This document shows positions 1 to 12,300 of a stretch of DNA of 64,000 nucleotides, piece by piece. Positions within the stretch are counted from its first letter, which is position 1. Each line of letters begins with the position of its first letter. The notes under the pieces were generated by a model that ran no database searches, was not told the origin of the DNA, and saw only the letters and a list, made by a program, of their open reading frames with translations. Source of the DNA: Branchiostoma floridae (taxonomy: Eukaryota > Chordata > Leptocardii > Amphioxiformes > Branchiostomatidae); the NCBI RefSeq assembly GCF_000003815.2, contig NC_049997.1:6681134-6745133 (forward strand), read 5' to 3'. The position numbers and the translations under genes were made by a program.

Positions 1-30
1 CTTCTGCTTCCAATTCTGCTCTTCCCACAG

Positions 31-306
31 CCGTGGAGCCTCCAATCAACCTGGCCATTTCTGACGTCACAGATAAAGGATTCAAGATCACGTGGTCCCA
101 GTCCCCAGAGCCTGACCTTTATGGATATCGCGTCGTGGTGTCAAAGTTAGACATGACGACAGCTGTCAATCAAACCACGAATCAGACATCACTTCTGGTG
201 TTGGATCTGTCACCGGACTCGGATTACGTCGTCGGCGTGACTTCGGTGTTCTTGTCGGCTGGTTGGCGGTCACAGAGCGAGGCGGCTGTGATACACGCAT
301 ACACAG
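31..306 (+). CDS. Polycystin-like exon: FN3 domain
   Basis: Phase 1-1 exon of 276 nt behind a pyrimidine-rich acceptor (cttcccacag) and before gtatgg. The product has an FN3 pattern: PPINL start, KITWSQ with the B-strand Trp, GYRVVV, and LSPDSDYVVGV as the tyrosine-corner region. It contains an N-x-T sequon. Confidence 0.8.
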
Positions 307-3300
307 GTATGGAGAGCGTTGTTACAACTGATCATAGACAACTAAAATCAAGACCTCAAATACGTGTACCATAAAAAAGCTTTTACTGTGACGTCAGACG
401 GCTAAATGTTAGGGCACATCCACAATCTGAGAGGAATAAAGTTTGCTGTGAAAAGTTATGTGTATGGTACATTAGACGATGAATATGTGCGATGCAGAAA
501 AATCGTTGTCACTATTATCATTAGTACCATACAGCAAAAGATCACAAAGATCATTATAAGTTGATATCAAGTCCAAACAATTTTTCAATCAATTGAATTG
601 ACCACTAATTTTTATTATACATTTTCAGAGATGAGCTCATCTACTCATCTTCGGTTCGTGGAAGTGACCGAGTCCACGCTGGGGTTCACCTGGGTGCCCC
701 CTAACGCGACCGTGACCGGATACCGCGTCATGTACGGACAGGGGGAGGCCACAGAACAACTCATCCCCTCCCCGGACCCGGGGAATAGATTAGCTTTGAT
801 CGAGGGACTTCTGCCAGGAGTAATGTACAAGGTGGAGATCATCACCATCGGATTTTACCGAGAGAGTGCACCTCTAGTCGGGTATAGCACGACTGGTGAG
901 TACATGGCGTGTTACTTACATTTTACCATTACTTCAATGTCGCTGACGAAATATAGTGGATACTATCTGAAACGTCTGACCGTTTCCAAAATCACATCCA
1001 GTTGCTTGAGTAACTGCTTTTTAGCATATCTTATTACCTGGATGTCTAACCTTCATCGACGTACTTATACTAGTGTTTAGATCATAGAAAGATTTCCGTA
1101 TCTGAAACACGTCGTGTATGTCTACCAAATATTCGCTTGCAGCCCCCATCTTGGTGCCCATCTTACTTCATCTTATCAAGTAGACAGATACGAGGGGCGT
1201 GCAAGAAGTAATGGCCCTGACCCACTTCCAGTCGTCTGATCTAAATGAAATTTTGTATGTGTAATGTGGTTTTTGATTTACTGGTGTTTGAACTTAGTCA
1301 GGTGCGAAATGGACCAGGTGTGAAATGGAACCAGTTGAGTGTCGCGCAGTGATCCGGTTTTTGTATTTGAAAGGACGCACACCAAAAAAGACTTTTGATG
1401 AAATAAATGAAACTTATGGTGATGATGCCCCATCATATGACCTTGTAAAACGCTGGCATCCTGAATTCAAACGTGGCCGGAAGTCTGTGGAAACAGCTCC
1501 CAGACCTGGTTGTCCCTCTTCTGCCATTGATGAGGCATCTGTTGGAGGACCAACCTGGGGTGTCCTACAAAAACGGTGTCCAGAGCTGGATCAAACGATG
1601 GGAGAAATGCATAACTCTGGGTGATTCCTATGAAGAGAATGACTAATATCTGTACCAAGTTTCATTAATCTCCTGCTATGGGAAATGGGTCAGGGCCATT
1701 ACTTATTGCACGCCCCTCTAAACGTACTACTCCATAGAGATTTATATTCATGACTTTATTCTTATAGGGACATTACCAACTTCAGCTGCTCCACCCAACC
1801 GTACAAGTCTGATGACCCTTTTCTTCAGCCTACTAGCTTCAACTACACCAGCAGAGACAACGGAAACTACGCCAATCCTGGGGCTACTAAATCCTGGTAC
1901 CATAAAGTTTTAGGTTCAACTGTTTCAAAATCATAGAATTTAATCATATCATTGGTGCATGTGCATCAGCATTACTGTCCTATCGTTGCCAAGGAAAACG
2001 TACATTTGTACACGTCGCGACAGAGACGACAACGGTAAATATCCGCTGGACTATTTTTTCATGTAAGGAGCAAAAAGACAGATACAGGTGTTAACATATT
2101 AACACTAGTCATATCTGTTAATATTCACTTGATTAGTACTCTCATAAATTAGAAGCACACACACGCGCGCACGAGCACCCACACACCCACACGTATATCC
2201 TGTGCAAAAGTATGCACATTAATGACACATTTACAAACAATCCAACATTGATTACGTGAGAGATTTGAGTTTCGTGTCAAGTATATCATTTATAATTTTG
2301 TGATGAAACAAAATATTTGAAAATTGGAGCATCTGACTGATGAGTCATGTTTGTTTAGCAGAAGACCAATCGGACGAAGACCAGTATCCGGACTACGTCT
2401 TCTACCTCGACCCAATAAAAACAACAACATCTAAAGGAAACAGGGAAGGTAAGAGTATCAAACTTTCTAGAACAAATGAAGACATTCTCTTCTTATCTAT
2501 CTACTATTCTAGCTATTTTGTCTCCACCCTTTTCAGTTTTCTACTTCAATGTTTCACTTAGCGCTATGTCTGTCCATTCTCTGATATCATACCACCAAAT
2601 TTCCGTTTCCTGTGCCTCTTTCTTCATCCCTGGCTGGTTCCTTGCATGGTAGTTTTGGCCGATGACTGTTACACGTGGCCTCTCCACTTCAGTTTTCTTT
2701 TCTTTATTGTGGTTTGTATATACAGATTTTTTTCTTGTCTATATTGCACAAGTATTATAGCATTTGAGGTACGGTATCTGAATATTCCCTACAATATCCC
2801 AGGCGCAATTAGTCTTTTCATCCAAAAGCATAGCTATACGTAAAATCGCTGTAATTAGAGTATCAAGTAAGTAAAGTTCAGCTTTGGTTACAAGTACGCA
2901 TTGTCTGTGACAGGATTCCTTTGTCTTTGTTGTACAGAAGTCAAGCCAACCAGCACAACATCGCCAGAAGGCAGCAGGACAACGCCAGAAGACCAGGTTT
3001 GCGCTACAGAATTTGATGTTAGCGTTACATGGCAACTTTCTACAGATTTGTTAAAATATTTGTGACAAGAAAAACTTGTCTGAATACTGGCCTATGGGGA
3101 GTTACAGGATGAGTAGCGGATATTACAAGCGTAGAGATTCAACGGTAGTTTGAGCGTCTAGGAATAATGGCGTGGAGTGTGTTGTACGGCCTGTTGAGAG
3201 TCTTGACGTGGAGATGAACTTGGACGGAGACTTGAAATACTCGTCTAGCTACTTTACTTAAATTCTAAATGGTTAGTAGAGTGGTGACATACGTGTGTGC

Positions 3301-6300
3301 ACAGTGCAGGTCTCCATGCAAAGAGGTGGAAGTCCAGTGTTGTAGTACTGAAAAGGACTGAGCTGCTTAGATATTCAGATCTAGGCTAGACCAACACATG
3401 GAAGTGGAGGGGTGTTCTCTAACTGTTGAATTTGCTGATATCACAACAGAGTGTTCCTGTTGGTGGTTGTCGAACTAAAATAAAGAGACATTGTCACAAT
3501 TACGAGTAGAAATGAATGGGGTGGATGAAAAGTAGTCAAACGCTTTCTGATGTTCTTCCTATATGGTTAGGCACCACGAAATATCCATAGTCCGGACAGC
3601 ATCTACGGTGACGTCATCTCATCCAATCCACAGGACGTTATTTATATGCTGGCTGGGGTAGGTCAAATCCTGTACTAAAATCATTCTTATTTTTCACAAA
3701 CGTCATCGTGTAAGCCACCGTGTAACATTGTCACCGTGTAGGTCACCGTGTAACATTGCCATCGTGTAAGCCATCGTGTAACATTGCCATCGTGCAAGCC
3801 ACCGTGTAACATTGCAACCGTGTAAGCCACCGTGTAACATTGCCATCGTGTAGGCCACCGTGTAACATTGCCATCGTGTAAGCCACCGTGTAACATTGCC
3901 GTCGTGTAGGCCACCGTGTAACATTGCCATCGTGTAAGCCACCGTGTAACGTTGCCATCGTGTAGGCCACCGTGTAACATTGCCATCGTGTAGGCACCGT
4001 GTAACATTGCAATCGTGTAGGCCACCGTGTAACATTGCAATCGTGTAAGCCACCGTGTAACATTGCCATCGTGTAAGCCACCGTGTAACATTGCCATCGT
4101 GTGAGCCACCGTGTAACATTGCCATCGTGTAGGCCACCGTGTAACATTGCCATCGTGTAAGCCACCGTGTAACATTGCCATCGTGTAAGCCACCGTGTAA
4201 CATTGCCATCGTGTAAGCCACCGTGTAACATTGCCATCGTGTAAGCCACCGTGTAACATTGCCATCGTGTAGGCCACCGTGTAACATTGTCATCGTGTAA
4301 GCCACCGTGTAACATTGCCATCGTGTAAGCCACCGTGTAACATTGCCATCGTGTAAGCCGCCGTGTAACATTGCCACCGTGTAAGCCACCGTGTAACATT
4401 GCCATCGTGTAAGGCACCGTGTAACATTGCCATCGTGTAAGCCACCGTGTAACATTGCCATCGTGTAAGCCACCGTGTAACATTGCCATCGTGTAAGCCG
4501 CCGTGTAACATTGCCATCGTGTAAGCCACCGTGTAACATTGCCATCGTGTAAGGCACCGTGTAACATTGCCATCGTGTAAGCCACCGTGTAACATTGCCA
4601 TCGTGTAAGCCACCGTGTAACATTGCCATCGTGTAAGCCACCGTGTAACATTGCCATCGTGTAAGGCACCGTGTAACATTGCCATCGTGTAAGCCACCGT
4701 GTAACATTGCCATCGTGTAAGCCACCGTGTAACATTGCCATCGTGTAAGCCACCGTGTAACATTGCCATCGTGTAAGCCAGGACTAAGTTCTAGTCAATA
4801 TTTTAAAGGTATTCAATACTGTCTTTTTCCTGTAAGTGGACAGTGTGTAACTAGGACTACCTTAGCATTCACACCATATAACGGTTTCTTCTTGGTTGAG
4901 AATATTTCATCCTAAGAGACTATTTCATGTAAGAATAGTGAAATGTTTTTTTTTCTTCAAATTAGAATAACGCCGATGACGATGGAGGCGTTGATGAGTC
5001 GGAGAAGCCTACATCATCTGCCGAGGAAAAGTCACAGGTGAGCAGTGTTTGGGTATCTTCCATCTTTCCGTAGGCACGTCTTAGGTTCAACAATGATGGT
5101 TAGACATTCTGATAATGAGGTACGCAATACGAAAGTTACTCGAGCAACTTGGTACATTTTATAAAAAACGGCAAAAAAAGGCACACTCAGTAGTAACTTT
5201 GAAGAACATGTTACGAAATCAAACGAGTAACTATGGACTGACTAAACGAATGCGATTATGGAATAGTAAATTATTGTATCAAGGTAAATAACTATGTGTA
5301 ACGGAAGACCTCTTGACCTCCCCCAAACCTTGAACGATTGAAAACCGGTTTAGGCCGAGGGGTTTTGTACTCAAGGCTTGAGGGTTGAAAAGGTTGGAAA
5401 ACATTAACGGGTAGACGTAATAACATCCGTCACCTTTCGTCAGTGACACTGACATTGACAAAAGCCACAAACGAATCGTAGTGGATGATACCCCAAAGGT
5501 CTTCGGGTGCTGTCACATAGGTCGTGCGATCGTCGTACGATGGCTAACTTTGGGCATTTTGGAGGACAAAAATGTACGTCTCCTGGAATGTTCCAACTGT
5601 CTTGGTACGCAAAATTTTTATTTATCATGCTTATGTGGTGCAATGATGTCGCAGCATCTCTCCCTGAATATTTGTATGCAATTCTATAGGGTTGATTGAA
5701 CTAACAATGTGAAGAAAAAGTAGGAAAAGCTACTTTTTGTTTTGTTCAAATCTTACGTAGTGTACTTTTAAGAATACAGTACGCCTTTACCAAAAAGGAA
5801 GAGCATAGTACTAAGTGCTATGAGAAAAGAACGTAACATCATCCTCCGGCAGATAGACAAACGACTGACAGAACTTGAGATTAAAAGAGCGGATGACCTA
5901 GAAGTGTTAAAACAAGCTGGATGCCATGGCGATGATCTTAGACTTGTAAGGCTACTGCTGTCAGGTACCAAACTGAAGGTACGCGTCAGATCAACACATT
6001 CAGCAGACTTTGAAACAACCAGAGTCACCACAAGGAGATAGCCTGTCTCCAGTGCTGCTCACCTGCTACCTCGCAGCTGCACTGGAAATGGTACGGAGAT
6101 CTTCTGCAAGACCCAATCCACCTGTCTCTACACTAGGTATGCCCCTAGAAATGGAGTATGCAGATGACGTGGACTTCCTAGATGAGGAAATAAATCCACT
6201 AAAAAGTCTCCTACCTGTTGATGCGAAAAATCTCAAAGACTCAAACATGTTCGTTAATGAAGGCAAAACAGAGGTCAGACATGTCTACCTGGCCGATAAA

Positions 6301-9300
6301 CCACTACGAGGAGAAGAGGTTTGGAGGAAAAGTAAAATACTGGGCTCCCTCCTCTGTAACTCCGATGTAGAAGCACGCTGCATCATGGTCAACATTGCTT
6401 TTAGATCCTTCTGCAAGATTTGGGTCCAAAGATCCAGAATCCCTTTTGCAAAGAAGTTACATTGCGTGTTGTGTGTCCATCATGCTATATAACTGCAACA
6501 GTTGGGCAGCACCAAAAGCAGTTATAGAGAAGTTGGACGTCTGCGTGCAATCACAGGTCTCCAATGGCCAAAAAGCTTGGTAACCAACGACACTCTATAC
6601 ACTGCAACACCACACCTCTCTCCGCAAAAGTCGAGCAATCAAGGTGGTCTATGTTTGGACACATCCTCAGGATGCCACAAGACACACCTGCACAAAAAGC
6701 CCTTGAATTCTCAGTGCTAGGTTCCAACAGATACAAGGCACGCAAGGGAAGACATTGTGTCAACCTGCTTAGCTTGCTGAAAGCAGACCTAAAGCACAGA
6801 GGCCGAGTCATTCCTACAACAGTAAAGAAACTCCAAGAGCTGAGCTTGCAGGATGCAAAGTACAGTGGAAAAGGATGAAGAAAGACTGAATGCAGCTATA
6901 GGACTTTCCAGACTATAGATGCAGAATACAGTGACTGATGATGATCGATGATGTGCGAATTAATGTTTTTGTTATCCGCTCTTGTAGGTATGCCGCAAGG
7001 CACTTGAAAGATTGGGATCTGAAACGGGTAGGGCTCAGACGGTGGACCACCTGCAAGTTATCTCTGAATTAACGTCACTTGTCATTTCGTCATGCCCCAG
7101 CATTCGACAAGAGAACGCCTTGAAGGTAAGACTGTGCTTGTCTTTGTCAGCAGAGCTAGCCCTTTGTAATAGCCACAGCTACAGGCTAGTTGGTCAATGA
7201 TTGGAAAAAAAATAATACAGTCTACTAGTCCTAATAGTTATTGTTCATTAATGACTTCAAATAGAATACAGCGCTAGATGTTCTGAAGTCCATCACCAGC
7301 AATCTGGGCATATCTGACCCGCTGACCGTCGAGTCTGTGGGAAGATGTAAGTACATTATTTTTACATACGTCATTTCTGCAGAGAAATTCTGTTGATTGT
7401 CTAATCTATAGCTTGCTCAATCATTTTCTTTCGTTAGCATTATTCACCAGTGCACTAGGCACCGATGCCGGTGACTTAGCTAGCGGTCTGTCTACTTCCT
7501 TTTGGTATAGTTGGTACCTTGTAATGTTTCTGACCTGTGTGACAACTTTCCTGGTTCATTTGACAGCTCTGGTAGTCCGTTTGTGCATAGTATAATGTCT
7601 ATGACTTATATAACAATCTTCCCGGTTCCTTTTGGCAGCTCTGGTGGAGTCCGTCGCTAACCTGCTTAACGCACCTAAGGAAGCTGCAGAAGAGGATGCC
7701 GGGAATCTCCAGTCCGATCCAGTGGAGGACGATCATATCTCCCCAGAGGAGCGAGCTCAAAAAGCAAAAGAAAAGGAAGAAGAACAGCGAACTGAGGTAA
7801 AAATAAGCCTTTGGTGCTCACTCTAGGTTTTACTTCGTCCCCTTCAGCCCGTGCCATTTACTTCCGGTTATTTTATTTATGTAAATTAGTAAGACGTCAA
7901 TATTTATTACAATCTCCTCTTCATCAAATCGTTCATTTGATCACAGCTAAAGACGCGCATTGTTTAGAGAAGTCATCGTGACATCCAAACATTTCCACAT
8001 TCACGGACGGGCGGAAAAAATTAAAGACGCATTTCTCTTAAAATCAGAAAACCAGCAACAAAAGATCGGGCTTTTCGTCCTTGTCTGCCTCCAAAAAAGA
8101 CGTCAACCCCAACCTGACTGGATATAGCCAACATTAATAGTTGATTAGTCTCTTTACAAAATGTTTTTCGCTGTCCGTTGTCACATGTATGCCCCTTATG
8201 TTTCTACTTTGTACTTGCAATTATCCTCCAGGAACGAAGTGCAAATACACTCTTCCAGGTATCCATGGCTAGTGACTATGATTAGACATTTCTATCAATT
8301 TCAGAGACAAGTCGTTGTCCAGAAAAGCCGCCAGGTCCTGGATGGTCTGTTCAACGCCCTCACCGACCCCATGCGGCCTGGAGACGCGCCGGTAACCATC
8401 AGCAGGGCCGGCGTTACGATGCGAGCACAGAAGATTTTCGGCTCCAAGTCTGGAGGCCAGGTGGTGCACACGGAGGATGGGGGGTTCCAGTTCCCATCCC
8501 AAACTGCACTTTTCAGGGAACACCCGCCTCACAACGTCACTGTGATGGTACGCGTTCATCTTTCTCCTTGCCTACTTTGGCTCTTCGCTACACAACAACT
8601 ATGCTTCGTTGATATTAGATTCATGGAAAATTGTTTTGTTTATCTTTCAGTTCACACAGTACCAACAGAACCCATTCCCCAGAGGGCGCGGGTACTACCA
8701 GGCACGCTCCTCCGTCATAGAGCTTACGCTTCGCCGGAAAAACTACAAACCCTTGGTCTTCAGCAACCTCACTGACGACTTCAAAATCACCATTCCAGGC
8801 AAGTCCGGAAACAAACCAACGACAAAAACCATCACCTTCCCTGCTTCGGGAAACGAAACTTCCAGCTACCATTTGCTGAACCTCAACAGCACCGCTGAAG
8901 GATTCCTGGTCACAATCACCCCGCTGAACACAAGCGTGGTGTACGGCGTGTCGGGCAGGTACGGCGGCCGCCCTGATGACCAAAACTACAACGTGTCCAC
9001 GGAGACGTACGTTCTACCGGAAGAGTGTTCCCTGATGGAAACTCTCAGTGGCGACGAAGTGGACAGGACACAGGCAACAATGTTCATCAAAGGGAAGGCA
9101 GATCCGGTGGATTATCACGTCAAAGTTCAAGTTATTGGTGAGCTTTTCTGTTTTACCATCATTCCTAGGAAGTAGAGCAACTCTAATCCAGTTTACTAAT
9201 ACTGTTTCACAAACTTGAAAGAGTAAATTAATGTAGCAAATTTTGAGTAATGACGCTTCTGCGTTATTGTTGCCAAAGGGTAGTTGAAAAAAACGATATC

Positions 9301-12300
9301 TAAGTTTCGCCAAAAATAGTTACTCAAGCAACTGGATATGGTTTTGAAACGGTCAGACGTTTCGGATAGAATCCACTATCCTTCGTCAGTGACACTGAAG
9401 AGATCTGGAAGAAACAGGTCTTTTATACTCTAACTATGAATGAAGACAATTTCAGATGTCCAATAGGAAAGGTTGTAAGACAATTCAAATTGAAGACAAT
9501 TTGGATTCCAGAGGCCATATATGAGAGAATATACAATCCCACCCTCAACAGAAAAGGGGGGCTACGTATGGACTTTCCGGCACTTGGGACATAGCACTAC
9601 CCCCCCCCCCGCCAACAAAACTTTAGCTCCTGTAACTAAGACAACAGGAGCTAATTGACTCATTTGCATTAACTGTGTCTTAGCCTTGCTATCCTTTGAA
9701 ATCCAAATTGTCTTCAGCTTGACTTTGGCTTAGCTTTGTTTTATTTGGAATCCAAATTGTCTTCAGTCTGAATTGTCTTACAACCTTTCCTATTGGACTG
9801 AAATTGTCTTCATTCATAGTTAGAGTATAAAAGACCTGTTTCTTCCAGATCTCTTCAGTGTCACTGACGAAGGATAGTGGATTCTATCCGAAACGTCTGA
9901 CCGTTTCAAAACCATATCCTTGCTTGAGTTGCTTGAGTAACTATTTTTGGCGTATCTTATTACCTGGATGTCTAACCTGCATCGAGATATCTAAGTTTAA
10001 TTTGCAGGATCTACTATTATGAATTAAAAGGAAAAACAATACTACAAGATTTTAATTTAGTCCTAAAAGTCTAACAAAGTCTACATGAAAATATTTCGTC
10101 GCTTGTGAACTTTCAAAGCGGTAATTCGCAAATATGTAAGGGAAGTAAGGAAGGGAAGTACTCTTTTCAGGACCGGCGACCGATTGCGACATCGGTGACA
10201 AACCAGACGAAAAGAACATACACACCAACGACTCGTACGCCTACGAGATCCAGTGGGCCCGTCTGAGCTGCGTTTTCTGGAGCGAGACCCAGGAAGCCTG
10301 GAAACCAGACGGCTGCACGGTGGGTACAGGCTATCGTTATATTATCAGATATAGATGTTTGTCAACATTTTCGTAGTAAAATGGTGTCGTGAGGGCGTAA
10401 CTATCACGATGGTTCTTAACCACTTGTCCTACATACTGTCGATTACGGTAACTTATTTGACACTGTATGACCCATGTATCATTCTCAATATGCAACAATT
10501 CTGTCTAACCTTTAGATTGATGATAAATCCACAATTGCCAGCACCATCTGTCACTGCAACCATCTGACAGCGTTCGGAAGTGACTTCGCCACACCGCCGG
10601 ACACGGTCGACTTCGGGGCATTAACGTTTAGTGCTAGTGATTTACGTGACAACGGCGCAGTTTTCACAACCATCTACGTGGTGTTCTGCCTCTTTTTGCT
10701 CACGTTGGTCATAACAAAGGTTATTGACCTTAAAAGAAAAAAGAAGGTACGCACTAGGCATTGTTCAAAATGTTATTAATGGGGGTGGATAACCGGTACA
10801 GAAAATTCAGGTCCAGGCCCGGTCAAGGTCTAGAGGATCAGGTCAAGGTCCGGACCTGAATCTGGACCTAATTATCTGTGAAAACTTGTGGAATGACCGG
10901 AGATCGGCGATACTGAAAACAATGGTCCATTTCGCTACATAGGATTCTGTTTGGTGGCGTCTCCGACGTCCACTAGCGTTTTAAAATCCTGTCTTTATGT
11001 AAACAACACTAAATGCCTCTGTTTTAGACCAAGTTTGACTGTGGAAACTTGGTAAGAATGGCAATCAACTCTACTCTGCTTCGCTCTAGTCATTTTCTTA
11101 TACCTGTAAGCCCCCCAAAAGACGTGACTGTCCGCCGTTATAATCTCTTCATTTTCTATTCGGTCCCAATTTTTTTCAGGTCCAGTTTTTCTGGACCGGT
11201 CCAACAAGAAAAAACGGTTTTGTACCAGTACACCGTATCGGTACCCACCCCTAGTGTCGTCTATCAGATATGTATACATGTATACTTTCTAAATGTTCAA
11301 TTTCTTCATGTATCACTACAGAAGAACCCTTCAATCAAACTGGACGATCTGCAGAGCGGTTTCCGGTACCGTCTCCATCTTTGGACAGGCACCGCTAAGC
11401 ATGCTGGGACGGAGTCCACCGTTACCTTCAACATTTGCGGAGATGTAGCAACATCCGGTGTGAGAGTAGTCAGCATCACAGAGAAGGTGGGCATCAAGTT
11501 TACTAGCGTCCATTTTTAACCCTTAACACGTTCTTATCTTCAACGGCAGGTACTAACAGGTTCTATTTTTGCTGCTGTTTAGGTTTTTACCCCAGGCAGC
11601 CAGGTGACGCTGACCTTCAGCACAGCAGAACAGCTGGGTAACGTGGAGCTGCTGCAGCTCATGCACGACAACAGTGGGGAGGGGGGCCGTGCATCGTGGC
11701 ACGTGGACAGAGCAGCAGTGCAGGATCTCACCACCAATAAAATGTGAGTTCTGAGATTGCCGTGGCTGTTTATATTCATCTCACTGCATCCATCCAGCTG
11801 CGGTTGCGCGATATGGCTACAATCCGGTTTACACATCAATTGTAATTGTCTGTTATTGTCAAACAGACTCAAATTGTAATGTATAACACCGAAGAACCTT
11901 CAAGCTAACAAAGTGTTTGTCTTGTCATTTTGGAATTACAGGTCCTATTTCTTCTGTGGCGAGTGGCTGGCAGCCGACCGTGGAGACGGGCAAATCGCAA
12001 AGACCTTTCCTGTCGCCACTGAGCAGGACCTGCGATCCTTCGGGTTCCTGTTCCCGGCAAGTCTGCGGAGTAATATGGAAGAGGAACACCTCTTTTTGTC
12101 CGTCGCTGTTATGCCTGAAGGTAAAAATTGCCAGAATTGTAGGGTATAAATTTGCTGTTTGAGAAATAAATAGATTCACAATTGCAAATTTTATAGTCTA
12201 GGAGGAGATTCTCAGAAGAGGCCTAGAAATGTGGTTTTGTAGCACAACCAGTACATAATGCATTAGTCCAGTATGATAGAATGATAGCATGATGTCTCCC

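Larger units (their letters stand above)
9308..9985 (+). mobile_element. Penelope-like element relic with inverted arms and hammerhead-like motifs
   Basis: It is bounded by a 13-bp direct repeat GATATCTAAGTTT (9295-9307 and 9986-9998). Left and right arms are long inverted repeats; the right arm runs about 34 bp further as a tail. Between them, 9493-9594 encodes a Penelope/GIY-YIG-type C-terminus. Each arm holds a CTGACGA-stem-GAAACGTC core, on + at 9858-9905 and on - at 9351-9398. Penelope-like retroelements are known to carry type I hammerheads in their pseudo-LTRs. The copy lies in the intron before the GPS exons. Confidence 0.82.

Noticed and set aside
3687-4769. Long minus-strand ORFs (up to 340 codons) with a 28-residue period
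   Set aside because: They are a mathematical effect of a stop-free 28-bp minisatellite in an intron; all frames are open and no start, splice or conserved protein supports them.
3702-4780. CRISPR-like array
   Set aside because: Units are contiguous without unique spacers and the DNA is animal.
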